Source: Leptospira ellinghausenii
GTDB lineage: Bacteria > Spirochaetota > Leptospiria > Leptospirales > Leptospiraceae
Assembly: GCF_003114815.1 (NCBI RefSeq)
Contig: NZ_BFAZ01000015.1
Span: forward strand, 1-30,245
Direction: 5' to 3'
Length of the DNA stretch: 30,245 nucleotides
The translations under genes and the position numbers were made by a program. Positions 9,198-17,216 of the stretch are shown in pieces. The notes beneath the pieces were generated by a model. It worked only from the letters and a program-made list of their open reading frames with translations. It did no database searches and was not told where the DNA came from. Each line of letters begins with the position of its first letter. Position 1 is the first letter of the stretch.

Positions 9198-9353
9198 ATG
9201 TCTGAAAATGAAAAACAAAATGGGCCTAAAAAATCGATCTCTTATGAATCTAGGAGTTTTTTCGATCACCTGCTGATCATTTGTTGTACTTGGGGGTTAG
9301 GTTACATTTGCTATGGCTGTAGAAAGAAGACAGTTACGAGTAACAAATATTAA
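9198..9353 (+). CDS. Small 51-aa Cys-rich membrane protein
   Basis: The protein has a charged N-terminal half and then a short hydrophobic stretch, LLIICCTWGLGYICYGCRKK, with four Cys residues and a basic C-terminal end. GTGAGG sits seven bases before the ATG, and a consensus promoter lies just upstream, so expression is well supported despite the small size. Its stop codon is immediately followed by the TTG start of the next gene. No family is recognised; a small membrane or lipid-associated peptide is likely. Confidence 0.7.
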   Translation: MSENEKQNGPKKSISYESRSFFDHLLIICCTWGLGYICYGCRKKTVTSNKY

Positions 9354-10058
9354 TTGTACACTCTGATCAACGTAATTAGACCATTTATAGTTATTAGCAT
9401 TTCAATTCCTGTAAATATAATAATATTTACGGGAATATTATTATGCACTTTAATTCAGAAAAAAAAATATCGTTATGGTCTTGCTCAAATTTCTGCGAGA
9501 ATGTTGCTTTTTTTAAGCGGTATAAAAGTAAATAAAATTCAAAATTTAATTTCTATTAAAAATTGCAATGCTTATTATCTAGGCAATTTCATCGGTATAG
9601 AATCATTACCTGCATTAATTTCAGTCATTAATGAACCAACTTGTTTAATTTTAAGGTGGTTCAATTTTTATACTCCAATATTTGGCTGGGCTTTTTACTT
9701 ATTAAATTTTATTCCATTTTCAAATAAAATTTCTAAAGTTCTAAGCTTTATAAATAATCGTCTTGAAAAAGAATACTCGGTTATAAATTTTCCAGCAGGA
9801 TATGTTATCTTACATAGAACGGATTCAAAAACACATTTTAAATCTATAGTACTGAGACCTTTAAAATCAAATATAAAAATAATTCCATTTGCAATAATAG
9901 AAAATGAGTTAGCCGATTCGTTTTGGTTTCGATCAATTTACACTATAAGTTTTCTTGAATCTCAAGAATTTGACTCAAATAAATCAAGGCTAATTCAAAT
10001 TGAGGACATTGAAAGAAAAGTAAGAAATGAATTATTTTATATAACTTTAGGAGAATGA
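9354..10058 (+). CDS. PlsC-like acyltransferase fold lacking the catalytic motif
   Basis: This 234-aa protein has one or two N-terminal membrane segments (about 8-33), then a region laid out like 1-acylglycerol-3-phosphate acyltransferases: NFIGIESLPALISV where NHxSxxD is expected, TPIFGWAF, LEKEYSVINFPAGYVI where FPEGTR is expected, and SNIKIIPFAII. The order and spacing fit the PlsC fold. The catalytic His-x4-Asp is gone and FPEG reads FPAG, so it may be a pseudoenzyme or a divergent lipid-binding protein. The TTG start follows the previous stop directly; a later start is possible. Fold assignment is by motif order only. Confidence 0.55.
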   Translation: MYTLINVIRPFIVISISIPVNIIIFTGILLCTLIQKKKYRYGLAQISARMLLFLSGIKVNKIQNLISIKNCNAYYLGNFIGIESLPALISVINEPTCLILRWFNFYTPIFGWAFYLLNFIPFSNKISKVLSFINNRLEKEYSVINFPAGYVILHRTDSKTHFKSIVLRPLKSNIKIIPFAIIENELADSFWFRSIYTISFLESQEFDSNKSRLIQIEDIERKVRNELFYITLGE

Positions 10059-10060
10059 GA

Positions 10061-11155
10061 ATGAAAAAAAAATTAGGAATAGTGGTTTTACTATTATCAA
10101 TGGTTAGTTGTAAATCAATGCAAATACTGAACGAAAAACCAATTATGACAAAAGTTTGTCCCGATTTTGGTTTTATAACGCTATCAGAACAAGAGAAAGA
10201 TAGTTTTTTCGAATATAAGGTCATGGGTGGATGGGAACAGACTCAAACATTGCAATCGCTCGTCAAAAACAAGGATGATTGGAAGAATATCGAAAAGTAT
10301 AATAATGAAAGGGATTTAACAAAGAATTTCGATAATCAGATTTTCTCTTATACAAGCGTAAAAAATGAAAGGAATGAGATAATTATTTTCCCTTCTTCGA
10401 TGCTTGTAGATGCAAGCAGTATTGACTCCGAAGGTAAGTTCAGCGCTTGGAAATATTTTTATTTCCGAGTATGTCCAAGTGAAAAAAAGATTTCTAATGA
10501 AGATAAAATTCCACTATTAATTAAATCTTCAATTATTAAGAAGGAATTACAAGATACATATGGAAAAAAATCAATTCGTGATTTGATACTTCATATTCAG
10601 GCTATAGATCGGAAATTAGATAATTTAAGCGGTCTACAAGCGAAGGAAGGATTATTAAGAAAAAAAATTGCTTGGAACTACTTTTTAAACAGGTTAGACA
10701 ATTCCGTTTTGAACTTCCTTAAAAATAAATATACAGAATATTATTCTATGGCTGAGAAACCTGTTTATTTTAAGGATCGAACAGAATATAACTATTCAAT
10801 ATATACTTTTAAAGATATGTTTAGAATTCTTTTTAGGGCAGATCCAACATCTGCAAAGGGATTAGCAGAAGAGGAGTTCATACTTGAACCTAAGAAAAAG
10901 CTAGCTAAGTTTAATCTAATTCATACTAAAATTACAAATGGGTCAGAAAGACCAGTCGCTAATATAACATTTGAAGATGCTCAAGAAGAAGTGAATATAT
11001 TGGGTTTGTTAGAAGGTTCAAATTCATCAACACAAAATAATTGGCAGTATGTTAGTGGAATATTTCTACAAGAATGTGTGGGAAAAATGAATTCCTATGA
11101 TTTCAATCTGGATTATGTAAACGTGGAGAGATTTGACAAATACGAGCCAAAATAG
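10061..11155 (+). CDS. Predicted lipoprotein of unknown function
   Basis: This 364-aa protein has the N-terminus MKKKLGIVVLLLSMVSCKS. This is a lysine-rich start, a hydrophobic core and a spirochaete-type lipobox with the lipidated Cys at about residue 17. The rest is hydrophilic, with no repeats and no domain I recognise. I prefer ATG 10061 over 10055 because AGGAG at 10049-10053 is then seven bases away. The gene follows the PlsC-like gene almost without a gap, so the two are probably one transcript; a membrane-lipid-related role is only a guess. Confidence 0.75.
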   Translation: MKKKLGIVVLLLSMVSCKSMQILNEKPIMTKVCPDFGFITLSEQEKDSFFEYKVMGGWEQTQTLQSLVKNKDDWKNIEKYNNERDLTKNFDNQIFSYTSVKNERNEIIIFPSSMLVDASSIDSEGKFSAWKYFYFRVCPSEKKISNEDKIPLLIKSSIIKKELQDTYGKKSIRDLILHIQAIDRKLDNLSGLQAKEGLLRKKIAWNYFLNRLDNSVLNFLKNKYTEYYSMAEKPVYFKDRTEYNYSIYTFKDMFRILFRADPTSAKGLAEEEFILEPKKKLAKFNLIHTKITNGSERPVANITFEDAQEEVNILGLLEGSNSSTQNNWQYVSGIFLQECVGKMNSYDFNLDYVNVERFDKYEPK

Positions 11156-11186
11156 ATCTATAAATTCTATTTAAATTGAATTATTT

Positions 11187-11234
11187 GAATTTAAGATACC
11201 ATCAATAAGCATTCGCGATTAGTATCTTAAATTC
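11187..11234. repeat. Perfect 13-bp inverted repeat
   Basis: GAATTTAAGATAC at 11187-11199 and GTATCTTAAATTC at 11222-11234 are perfect reverse complements around a 22-nt spacer. The element lies 32 bases after the lipoprotein stop, in the 243-bp gap before 11399. It may serve as a terminator, although no T-run follows, or be a protein-binding or recombination site. The rest of this gap shows nothing else I can support. Confidence 0.6.
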
Positions 11235-11398
11235 TATTCAAGATTTCGGAATAATAAAGGTGAACGTTGATTAAAAAACTTCATTAGTTTACTATAAGTT
11301 TGTGAGATCCAAAACCAATTTGAAAAATCTGGAGGTTTTGATTATAAAACGTAAAAATCTATATTTCGAAATCGAACTGATATTGGAAAAAAAGTATA

Positions 11399-11737
11399 GT
11401 GAATACTAAAATATGCAATAATAAAGAGAAGATTCGGTATCAGAGGATTTTAAAAATTCTTAATAACTATTATTTAAAATCCAATAAAAAAGATACCGAT
11501 AGTGAAAAGCGGGAAAGAATTGCAGTTTTGGAACCAGACAAATTTTCCTTAAAGGTCAAATATTTGGGACAATTTTCTTATGAACTTATTTGTGAATCAG
11601 AAGAAATTACCTATTCTTGGATTCATATCGATAGTATCTCCGATGAAAGGATTAGAATGCAAGAGCTAGGTGTTCACGACCATCCAATATTCGAAATAGA
11701 TTGTCTCGGTGATATATTTATGCAAAAGGATGAATAA
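11399..11737 (+). CDS. Hypothetical protein
   Basis: This 112-aa hydrophilic protein starts at GTG 11399 (possibly later) without a clear ribosome-binding site. It is basic in the N-terminal third (LNNYYLKSNKKD) and acidic at the C-terminal end. The central part, YELICESEEITYSWIHIDSIS, reads as beta-rich. No family is recognised. It lies next to a decayed transposase, so it may itself be part of a remnant region. Confidence 0.5.
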   Translation: MNTKICNNKEKIRYQRILKILNNYYLKSNKKDTDSEKRERIAVLEPDKFSLKVKYLGQFSYELICESEEITYSWIHIDSISDERIRMQELGVHDHPIFEIDCLGDIFMQKDE

Positions 11738-11804
11738 TCAGGTTGATATAATGGTTACGGACTCAGTGTTCGCTTGAGAAAGTCAACTAACTTATTTTAG
11801 ACTA

Positions 11805-12071
11805 TCAATCTGGTTCCTTTTCTAATTCTCGTATTCCATCAATGAAAACTTGATAGGGATTACGTCCATCCATTGTTCTTCCTTGGTGTCGGCTTAATTG
11901 TTCTAAAGTTTGAGATAGACCTGAAAATATTTTTCCTTCTCATCAACGATTACATAAAAATTTGTGCTACCAGCAACTTTGAAGTGTTTGCGTAGAAAGG
12001 CTCTATGAAGTCTGTCAACATATCCCTTGCTGTATGGTCTTCTATTTTTCGTAGTTCTCTGTTCAATGTCC
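11805..12071 (-). pseudogene. Frameshifted 3' remnant of an IS481-type transposase
   Basis: Reading the minus strand from 12071 gives EQRTTKNRRPYSKGYVDRLH, then FLRKHFKVAGSTNFYVIVD. This is the region around the last acidic residue of a DDE transposase; family members read NGxVERFHR where this has KGYVDRLHR. After a frameshift near 11930 the reading continues in another frame as SRHQGRTMDGRNPYQVF and a stop at 11805, the usual RPHQGxxxxGRTPxxxF ending. The 5' two thirds (RNase H core) is absent, so it is inactive. The homology breaks off beside the stop codon of the 12073-12522 gene, marking an old insertion or deletion junction. Confidence 0.75.
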
Positions 12072-12072
12072 T

Positions 12073-12522
12073 CTAGTTGAAAGAGGCTTTGAGTTTTTCA
12101 AATAAAATGTGCTGTTCAATTTGGTTTTCCTTTTTATCTGCAATGTATGAATAATAGTATTCGTATTGACCAAAATAAGCATTATTAAACCAATCTGTAG
12201 TATTAGTTGCTGTCAACATCTCATGAAGTAAGGCGAGTCTATCAATGTTTCTGAAATGTTCAGGGCTTGACGTACAATTTACGAAATACTCTGTGAGAAA
12301 CTCTATGTATGTTCCTTTGTAGTCGTTAGCAATTTCTAAAGAAAAATCATCTCGCAGATCAATTATGGACTGCATAAGTTCTCTTGATATTTTATAGGTA
12401 ACTACGCCGTCGTCTGATGCTTCGGGATTAATACTTTTGGTCTTATCATAAGTAAGTTTTTTTATCTTTTCTGTTTTAACCACCGATATTTTTTTCGACA
12501 CTTTTTTAATTGGTTTGGTCAC
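12073..12522 (-). CDS. Hypothetical protein with basic N-terminus
   Basis: This 149-aa protein starts at GTG with GAGGG five bases upstream. The first 30 residues are rich in Lys (MTKPIKKVSKKISVVK) and probably disordered. The rest is helical and aromatic, ending in QHILFEKLKASFN, with the phrase FNNAYFGQYEYYYSYI. No known domain is recognised. It is the last gene of a minus-strand series downstream of the Prim-Pol gene, and the transposase remnant touches its 3' end, so the C-terminus could be an altered one. Confidence 0.6.
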   Translation of the reverse strand: MTKPIKKVSKKISVVKTEKIKKLTYDKTKSINPEASDDGVVTYKISRELMQSIIDLRDDFSLEIANDYKGTYIEFLTEYFVNCTSSPEHFRNIDRLALLHEMLTATNTTDWFNNAYFGQYEYYYSYIADKKENQIEQHILFEKLKASFN

Positions 12523-12564
12523 TTTATCCCTCGAATATAAATTCTATAAAAAATTTTGAAATGA

Positions 12565-12597
12565 ATCGGAGTTAATTAGTAATTTATTAACTCTGAT
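12565..12597 (-). terminator. Hairpin between two minus-strand genes
   Basis: GAGTTAAT (12569-12576) and ATTAACTC (12586-12593) form a perfect 8-bp stem with a 9-nt loop. ATC and GAT extend it outside a single mismatch. On the minus strand it follows the stop of 12617-12850 and is followed by AT-rich sequence with a T-run near 12550. It could end or attenuate transcription before the 12073-12522 gene. Confidence 0.5.
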
Positions 12598-12616
12598 TTG
12601 AATTGGCTTTATCCTT

Positions 12617-12850
12617 TCAAGAAACTCTGCTGTAATCGAACTGCATTTCTATGTAACCAATGATTTGTAATTCTAATTTGTACATTTCTTCTTCTGCTTT
12701 AATAAGATTATTTTCATCAATCATTGATCCTACTTGTTTTACTTTACTAAAATAAGTTGCCCAAACATCTTTGGAAAGTTCCTTCTTCATTCTAATCACT
12801 AATAATGTTAAGATTTTACATCTTCTTTCTATTTCTGGTCTTATCTTCAT
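12617..12850 (-). CDS. Small helical hypothetical protein
   Basis: The 77-aa product is highly charged and probably all helical (IERRCKILTLLVIRMKKELS, then EEEMYKLELQIIGYIEM). AGGT lies seven bases before the ATG. The gene follows 12865-13629 by 14 bases, so the two are one operon. No family is recognised. Small helical proteins of this kind next to replication genes can be copy-control or partition accessories, but nothing in the sequence shows that. Confidence 0.6.
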   Translation of the reverse strand: MKIRPEIERRCKILTLLVIRMKKELSKDVWATYFSKVKQVGSMIDENNLIKAEEEMYKLELQIIGYIEMQFDYSRVS

Positions 12851-12864
12851 ATTATACCTGCTAT

Positions 12865-13629
12865 TTACTGATTATAATCTAATTTCAAAATTGAATTCAA
12901 TTTGCTCGTCATATTCGAATTTGAATCATCGTCAATTTCTTGAAATGTAATTATTCCGAATTCGGTTAATTTACTTTTATCTTTAAGAATTTTATAGTAG
13001 TTAGCCTTATTATACTTATAATAATCCTCTAGTATTTCCTTCGCCTGAGATATGTTTTCAATTCTTTGAAGTGGCTTTTTTCGACTAAGTATATTGATTA
13101 AGTGTTGCCTTGGCTTTGAATATTTCTCGAATTGTTTTTTAGCCAACTTTTCGATTTTTCTTTCCCTATTTTGAATTTTTGCTTCAGCTATTTCTAAAGC
13201 TTCTTCCATGGTTAACATATTTAAGGTTTCGTCATTGGATGCGTTGACCAATTTCGCCAATCTATTTGCCCAAGCTTTAATATTGTCTTCTTCGGTTATT
13301 ATTTTTCTTTTTTGTTTTCTTTTGATTGTTTTACCTGAATAAAAATTGTGAAGATTGTTTAATAGCTCGATTATTTCTTGTATCATTACTCCGTTTCTTA
13401 AATCAATAGACCTTCCTAAAGTTGGGTATCCATATCCGTTCCATTGTCCATATATTTTACGAAACGGAATTTCAAGCTTATTTAGAATAGCTATTTGTAA
13501 CCTATTCAAAATCGCTAAGGGTTGCTTTGCATTTTGATGCAATTCCAAATCTTTAATCAATGAGTTTACTTCAGATAAATGATCTAAAGTAAAACTTTTA
13601 AACAATCCTTCCGTAATGTTTGATAACAT
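12865..13629 (-). CDS. Hypothetical protein of the replication module
   Basis: This 254-aa protein is mostly helical. Residues about 1-95 contain GQWNGYGYPTLGRSIDLRNG, which looks like a conserved motif of a family I cannot name. A strongly basic linker, KTIKRKQKRKII, follows near residue 100, then a coiled-coil-like stretch (EEALEIAEAKIQNRERKIEK) and a lysine-rich C-terminal part. Nucleic-acid binding is plausible. AAGGAG stands six bases before the ATG, and that site lies inside a long inverted repeat of the leader, so translation may be controlled by RNA structure. Confidence 0.65.
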   Translation of the reverse strand: MLSNITEGLFKSFTLDHLSEVNSLIKDLELHQNAKQPLAILNRLQIAILNKLEIPFRKIYGQWNGYGYPTLGRSIDLRNGVMIQEIIELLNNLHNFYSGKTIKRKQKRKIITEEDNIKAWANRLAKLVNASNDETLNMLTMEEALEIAEAKIQNRERKIEKLAKKQFEKYSKPRQHLINILSRKKPLQRIENISQAKEILEDYYKYNKANYYKILKDKSKLTEFGIITFQEIDDDSNSNMTSKLNSILKLDYNQ

Positions 13630-13742
13630 TCTTTACTCCTTAGGGAGAGGGCATACCTATAGCCGTCTCTTACTGTATGTTATTTGTGATTTTTGCCTTT
13701 CTAACTGAAAGGACTTGGAAGGATAGCCTCTCTCCCTGAGTG
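13630..13742 (-). promoter_or_regulatory. Structured leader that could occlude a ribosome-binding site
   Basis: In the minus-strand transcript, ACTCAGGGAGAG (13742-13731) can pair completely with CTCTCCCT plus GAGT (13649-13635), leaving only AAG bulged. The bulge and the adjacent GAG form the AAGGAG ribosome-binding site of 12865-13629. Inside the roughly 80-nt loop is a second perfect hairpin, CCTTTC-N5-GAAAGG (13696-13712). The GC-rich arms stand out from the AT-rich surroundings. This suggests a translational control element (riboswitch, antisense target or protein site); no known riboswitch class is recognised. Confidence 0.55.
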
Positions 13743-13783
13743 GTCTTATATCCTGTTTGAGCAACTGATTGAACAGTTACAAC

Positions 13784-13803
13784 AATACCAGTAGGTATTT
13801 TTT
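13784..13803 (+). terminator. Hairpin plus T-run on the plus strand
   Basis: AATACC, loop AGTA, GGTATT, followed directly by four more T bases, is a compact intrinsic terminator shape. No plus-strand protein gene lies upstream, so it would end an antisense or small RNA transcribed toward it, or stop read-through from the plus strand. A 5-bp inverted repeat AACTG-N6-CAGTT is just upstream. Confidence 0.4.
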
Positions 13804-13886
13804 GATTGCAAAGTCAATAAGAAAAAATAGTGTAACTGCTGTTATTAATACAGTAAGAGAAATGAGAATTGAGTTTATACTTGTTT

Positions 13887-14075
13887 TTATTGGGTGAAAC
13901 TAATGTTGTTTTTTTTTATTTTTAGCTTTTGCAAGGAGAGTAATTTCCATTTTTTGTGATCAGACATCTGGCACTGGTATCTGTGTTTTGTTCGTCTTTT
14001 TTCTCGCTTGTTAGAGTATGTGAAAATTATTGAGGCTTTGCATTCAGTTAATGAAACAAGTTTGTAGTGTTTCAT
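13887..14075 (-). CDS. Possible small basic protein
   Basis: This ORF would encode 62 aa rich in Lys and Arg (SNKREKRRTKHRYQCQ, QKLKIKKNN). There is no Shine-Dalgarno before the ATG. It sits between the Prim-Pol gene and the structured leader. It may be a small nucleic-acid-binding protein, or no gene at all. Confidence 0.3.
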   Translation of the reverse strand: MKHYKLVSLTECKASIIFTYSNKREKRRTKHRYQCQMSDHKKWKLLSLQKLKIKKNNISFTQ

Positions 14076-14189
14076 AAGAATAGTAGAGATAGTATCGTTA
14101 TAATTTTCTAAATTTTCTAAGTAATCGATAATGAAATCAAAGCAGGATGCTCAGACAATATTTGTGATATTGGAGGCTGATATACGCCT

Positions 14190-16433
14190 TTAAGAATTTA
14201 AATAAGAATTTCTTCTTTTCCTTGCTTTATTAGCCCTGAATAAATTCGTATCTAAGGGTTTTGGCTTTGGGTCTTTAAATTTCTTCTCTACTTCATGCTT
14301 TAAAGATGATTTTCGACTTTTTTTGATACCAATTAGACTATCCACACAACCTTGATTAACTACATTTCTATAATTAATAGTCTGAACTCTTTTGATTTTG
14401 TTTTTAAATTCAATTTCTTTGGCATATACTAATTTTGAAAAAAGTTTTGAAGTTGAGGATATATATGTTTTATCTTCCTCAAAATATTCGAGTAAACCAA
14501 TATCGTAAAGGAAATTAACTTTGGGCTTAATATTATTGTATGGGTTCTTAATAGTCGGAAATAATTCGTAAATTTCCTGCAATGTTCTGGGTTTTTTATC
14601 CAACAAGAATGAATATATTAACGATCCTGTTTTTCCTATACCAGTGATATGTTGGAGTTCTATGAATGCATGAGGCGTAATAGTATTTATATTTTTCAAT
14701 TTGTATTTCTGTTGGTGGTTAATTGTTATAGAAAATATTTTTGATTCAAGAAGATCTTTATTATTTTTTCTATTTTTGAAATTTCTGTTTTCATTAAGAA
14801 TTATGAAACCTTCACTCGCTAGTTTTTCGAGGGATTCTTTTACTGTCTTAGCGTCTACATGTGCCATAAGCCCGATATTTGTTAGAGATTCGTATTTAAT
14901 TTCCCAAAAATTAGAATCTATTCTTCCAATTTTAATCGCTCTATCAATAAGGGCGAGGAAAATGAATGCACTAGAGTTCGCTGATCTTTCAAAATAATAT
15001 CGATAATCTATTTTGTATGCATCCAGATAAAATTGAAATAAATCGGCCATTGGATATCTAGAATCAATTTTGATTTCGGTGTTTTCTATTTTATTTATTA
15101 GCTGTAAATAATACTTTCTGTCGTATATTTTTGTTTTCGGTGATAGTTCTCTTTGTATAATTTCCCATAATATTTCAGGGCGAGTCGATTTCGCTAATTC
15201 TAATAATACGAATGCGTATTCGAAATTGGATCGATCTGCTTTATCATATTGGCTCGATTTTAGACATTTGAATACGTTTGAAAAGTAATTATAGGCATAA
15301 AATCCTTTTTTCTTCTGGGCATAATGGTTCATCGCATTGTAATCATCAATCATTCGATATGCTAAGTATGCATATCCATTTTGGTCGAAGTAGTCCCTTT
15401 CAATTAAATATCTTAATCTATGGTAATAATTAATGACTTGCTTTTTATATATACTGTCTTGGTTTGGATATCTTAATTTGATCCAATCAACTATAGCTTT
15501 CAGTTCTTCGTCTTTAGCGACGACTTCAATATATAATTCGTTTGAAATTTCCGTGGGATTAATGTCTCTAAGTTTGCTGAAAATAGAAGATGAATTTAGT
15601 TGATTTATCGTTACCAAGGAGCTTATAAATTTAGAGTTTTTATTTTTAGCTTCCTTTTCCTCTCTAAGATCAAGAAGTTTTACAATAAGGTCTTCATCAA
15701 GGTTCTTTACACCATTGTCTTTATAGACCTCATAGTAATTCTGAATCCATTTATTCTTTTTCATATCATAAAATCTAAAGGATGATGGAGGTATAATTAT
15801 ATAGCTGGAGTCTGAGAGGAAATCAATGTCGAGACTTTGGTTGTATGTCAGTTTATATTTCTCATCTACGTTATTGTTGTATTCTTTAAGTTGTTCTTCT
15901 GTGAGAAGATTGTTCACTTTTAAACATTTTGTTTTGCTTGAGTTTATTCTGCTTTTTAAGTCAGGGGCATAGAAGTAATGGTGGAACCCGTTATTACCTG
16001 ATGATACAGTGAAGGTATCACTTAATGCTTCAAGGAACTTTTTTAATAAATCTGTTACCTCTGGGCTTGCATATTCTTGGATTAATTTGATTCTTTTTAA
16101 ATTAATAGATGCGGAATCGATATCAATGATACAATACGGTGAGGATTTAATCAGTAGGGCTAGATTTAATTTATTTTCAGATAGATTTTTTAGTCTCTTT
16201 GCATTGTTGAAGATTATGTTTTTTTCTGCAATGCTTCTTATCGCATTAAGCGTATAGTTCTCCAAAGGGAGATTATTCCAGTTGTATACTAGAGGAGCTT
16301 TTTTGACTTTATATTTTTCTAGGTCTTTATTATATTCCCCTTTAACTATCACATCCAAAAAAAGGTATTCGAATCCTTTTAATTGCTTAGGTAACCTATC
16401 ATTTAATTTTTCTATATATTCATTGTTTAGCAT
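14190..16433 (-). CDS. Primase-polymerase (Prim-Pol) replication protein
   Basis: This 747-aa protein is probably the replication initiator/primase of a plasmid, phage or island. The N-terminal part matches archaeo-eukaryotic Prim-Pol domains: APLVYNW (46-52), the metal-binding YCIIDIDSA with Asp104 and Asp106, FTVSSGNNGFHHYF with Ser145, Gly146 and His151, and LDIDFLSDSSYIIIPPSSF (201-219). All core motifs are present in order. The C-terminal half holds helix-turn-helix-like segments (LMAHVDAKTVKESLEKLASE and LQEIYELFPTIKN). No helicase Walker A motif is found, so it would need a host or separate helicase. It is divergent from the XRE/integrase genes across an origin-like gap. No clear ribosome-binding site. 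Confidence 0.8.
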   Translation of the reverse strand: MLNNEYIEKLNDRLPKQLKGFEYLFLDVIVKGEYNKDLEKYKVKKAPLVYNWNNLPLENYTLNAIRSIAEKNIIFNNAKRLKNLSENKLNLALLIKSSPYCIIDIDSASINLKRIKLIQEYASPEVTDLLKKFLEALSDTFTVSSGNNGFHHYFYAPDLKSRINSSKTKCLKVNNLLTEEQLKEYNNNVDEKYKLTYNQSLDIDFLSDSSYIIIPPSSFRFYDMKKNKWIQNYYEVYKDNGVKNLDEDLIVKLLDLREEKEAKNKNSKFISSLVTINQLNSSSIFSKLRDINPTEISNELYIEVVAKDEELKAIVDWIKLRYPNQDSIYKKQVINYYHRLRYLIERDYFDQNGYAYLAYRMIDDYNAMNHYAQKKKGFYAYNYFSNVFKCLKSSQYDKADRSNFEYAFVLLELAKSTRPEILWEIIQRELSPKTKIYDRKYYLQLINKIENTEIKIDSRYPMADLFQFYLDAYKIDYRYYFERSANSSAFIFLALIDRAIKIGRIDSNFWEIKYESLTNIGLMAHVDAKTVKESLEKLASEGFIILNENRNFKNRKNNKDLLESKIFSITINHQQKYKLKNINTITPHAFIELQHITGIGKTGSLIYSFLLDKKPRTLQEIYELFPTIKNPYNNIKPKVNFLYDIGLLEYFEEDKTYISSTSKLFSKLVYAKEIEFKNKIKRVQTINYRNVVNQGCVDSLIGIKKSRKSSLKHEVEKKFKDPKPKPLDTNLFRANKARKRRNSYLNS

Positions 16434-16977
16434 GTCTTTTCTTTTATATATATGACAGTTGATTACCTTTTTTTTTCAGAAAAAATGAAAAAATAGGTTA
16501 TCTTGGGAAAAAAAAGTGTAACATGCGTTAAATATTTTTTCTTGACACTTTTTCTTTGTGAAGACTCTACAAATTTGCTTACGATAAGAAAATACATATG
16601 GGTGTGTGTGGTGGGGTGTGGGTAAAAAGGACTGACTAAGAGGAAGCCTAGGGACTCTGGTTCTTAGGATTTATTAAATCAAGAAGATTGTTTCTAGGGG
16701 AAAAAGGGGAAGGTTTTAGGAATCTACATTATTCCCGTAATATTCTTATTCTTCAATTTACAGGAAAAATGTAGTTTTTGACAATTTTAGTTTTTCTTAT
16801 CTTTTATCCCCGCCTGTCCCAATCCCACACACTCATGTATTTTTCTTTGTTAGAAGATTCGTAGAAGAATCTTTACTTTCAAATTTCATTTCAAAATAAT
16901 TTAACTGCCGAAATATTCCTGAATTCAGCAGTACGAAACCTCAGATTTATACTTTATTTTAGAATTATCAATTAACT
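16434..16977. other. Origin-like intergenic region with G-rich tract and inverted repeats
   Basis: This 540-bp gap between the divergent Prim-Pol and XRE genes has no ORF of note. It contains a perfect 9-bp inverted repeat, AAAAAGTGT (16511-16519) and ACACTTTTT (16545-16553). A strongly strand-biased G/T tract follows at 16600-16622 (TGTGTGTGGTGGGGTGTGGG). A distant partner, CACACACTCAT (16826-16836), matches ATGGGTGTGTG (16598-16608) in 10 of 11 positions. Purine-rich runs with GGGG follow the tract. Replication origins often lie beside the initiator gene, so this is the best candidate; iterons are not obvious. Confidence 0.45.
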
Positions 16978-17000
16978 TAGTGATTATTATGTTACTCACT
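16978..17000 (+). promoter_or_regulatory. Operator 1 of the XRE/integrase pair
   Basis: TAGTGATTATTATGTTACTCACT is a degenerate copy of the palindrome found in the integrase promoter; the two copies share their first 13 bases, then differ at three positions. It overlaps the start codon of the XRE gene, as expected for autorepression. Confidence 0.65.
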
Positions 17001-17216
17001 CATGTTAGAAAGAAAGCTATTGAGGCAATAAGGTCTGAAGTCAAGAGAAGAGGGCTATCTATTCGAATGGTTGTAGATATTACGGATTTATCCTATTCAC
17101 AAATACAAAAAATCTTATCTGATAACCACGCTAGTGCCTCCCTAGATTCCATTCTAAGTCTGTGTGAAGCCCTTAAGATAAGTTTTGATTTGATCATTTA
17201 TCCTAAATTTACTTGA
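16989..17216 (+). CDS. XRE-family repressor beside the integrase
   Basis: The ORF gives 75 aa from ATG 16989 (78 aa from GTG 16980). Residues about 15-70 form a Cro/CI-like helix-turn-helix domain: VKRRGLSIRMVVDITDLSYS, then QIQKILSDNHASASLDSILSLCEALKI. No Shine-Dalgarno precedes either start, so the message may be leaderless. It is followed 50 bases later by the tyrosine recombinase, and copies of one palindrome cover both starts of transcription. Most simply, this protein represses itself and the integrase. Confidence 0.75.
   Translation: MLLTHVRKKAIEAIRSEVKRRGLSIRMVVDITDLSYSQIQKILSDNHASASLDSILSLCEALKISFDLIIYPKFT

Noticed and set aside
14600..14660. GIGKTG in the Prim-Pol protein as a Walker A motif of a helicase
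   Set aside because: The Gly four residues before GK is missing, no Walker B follows, and the segment sits in a winged-helix-like region.
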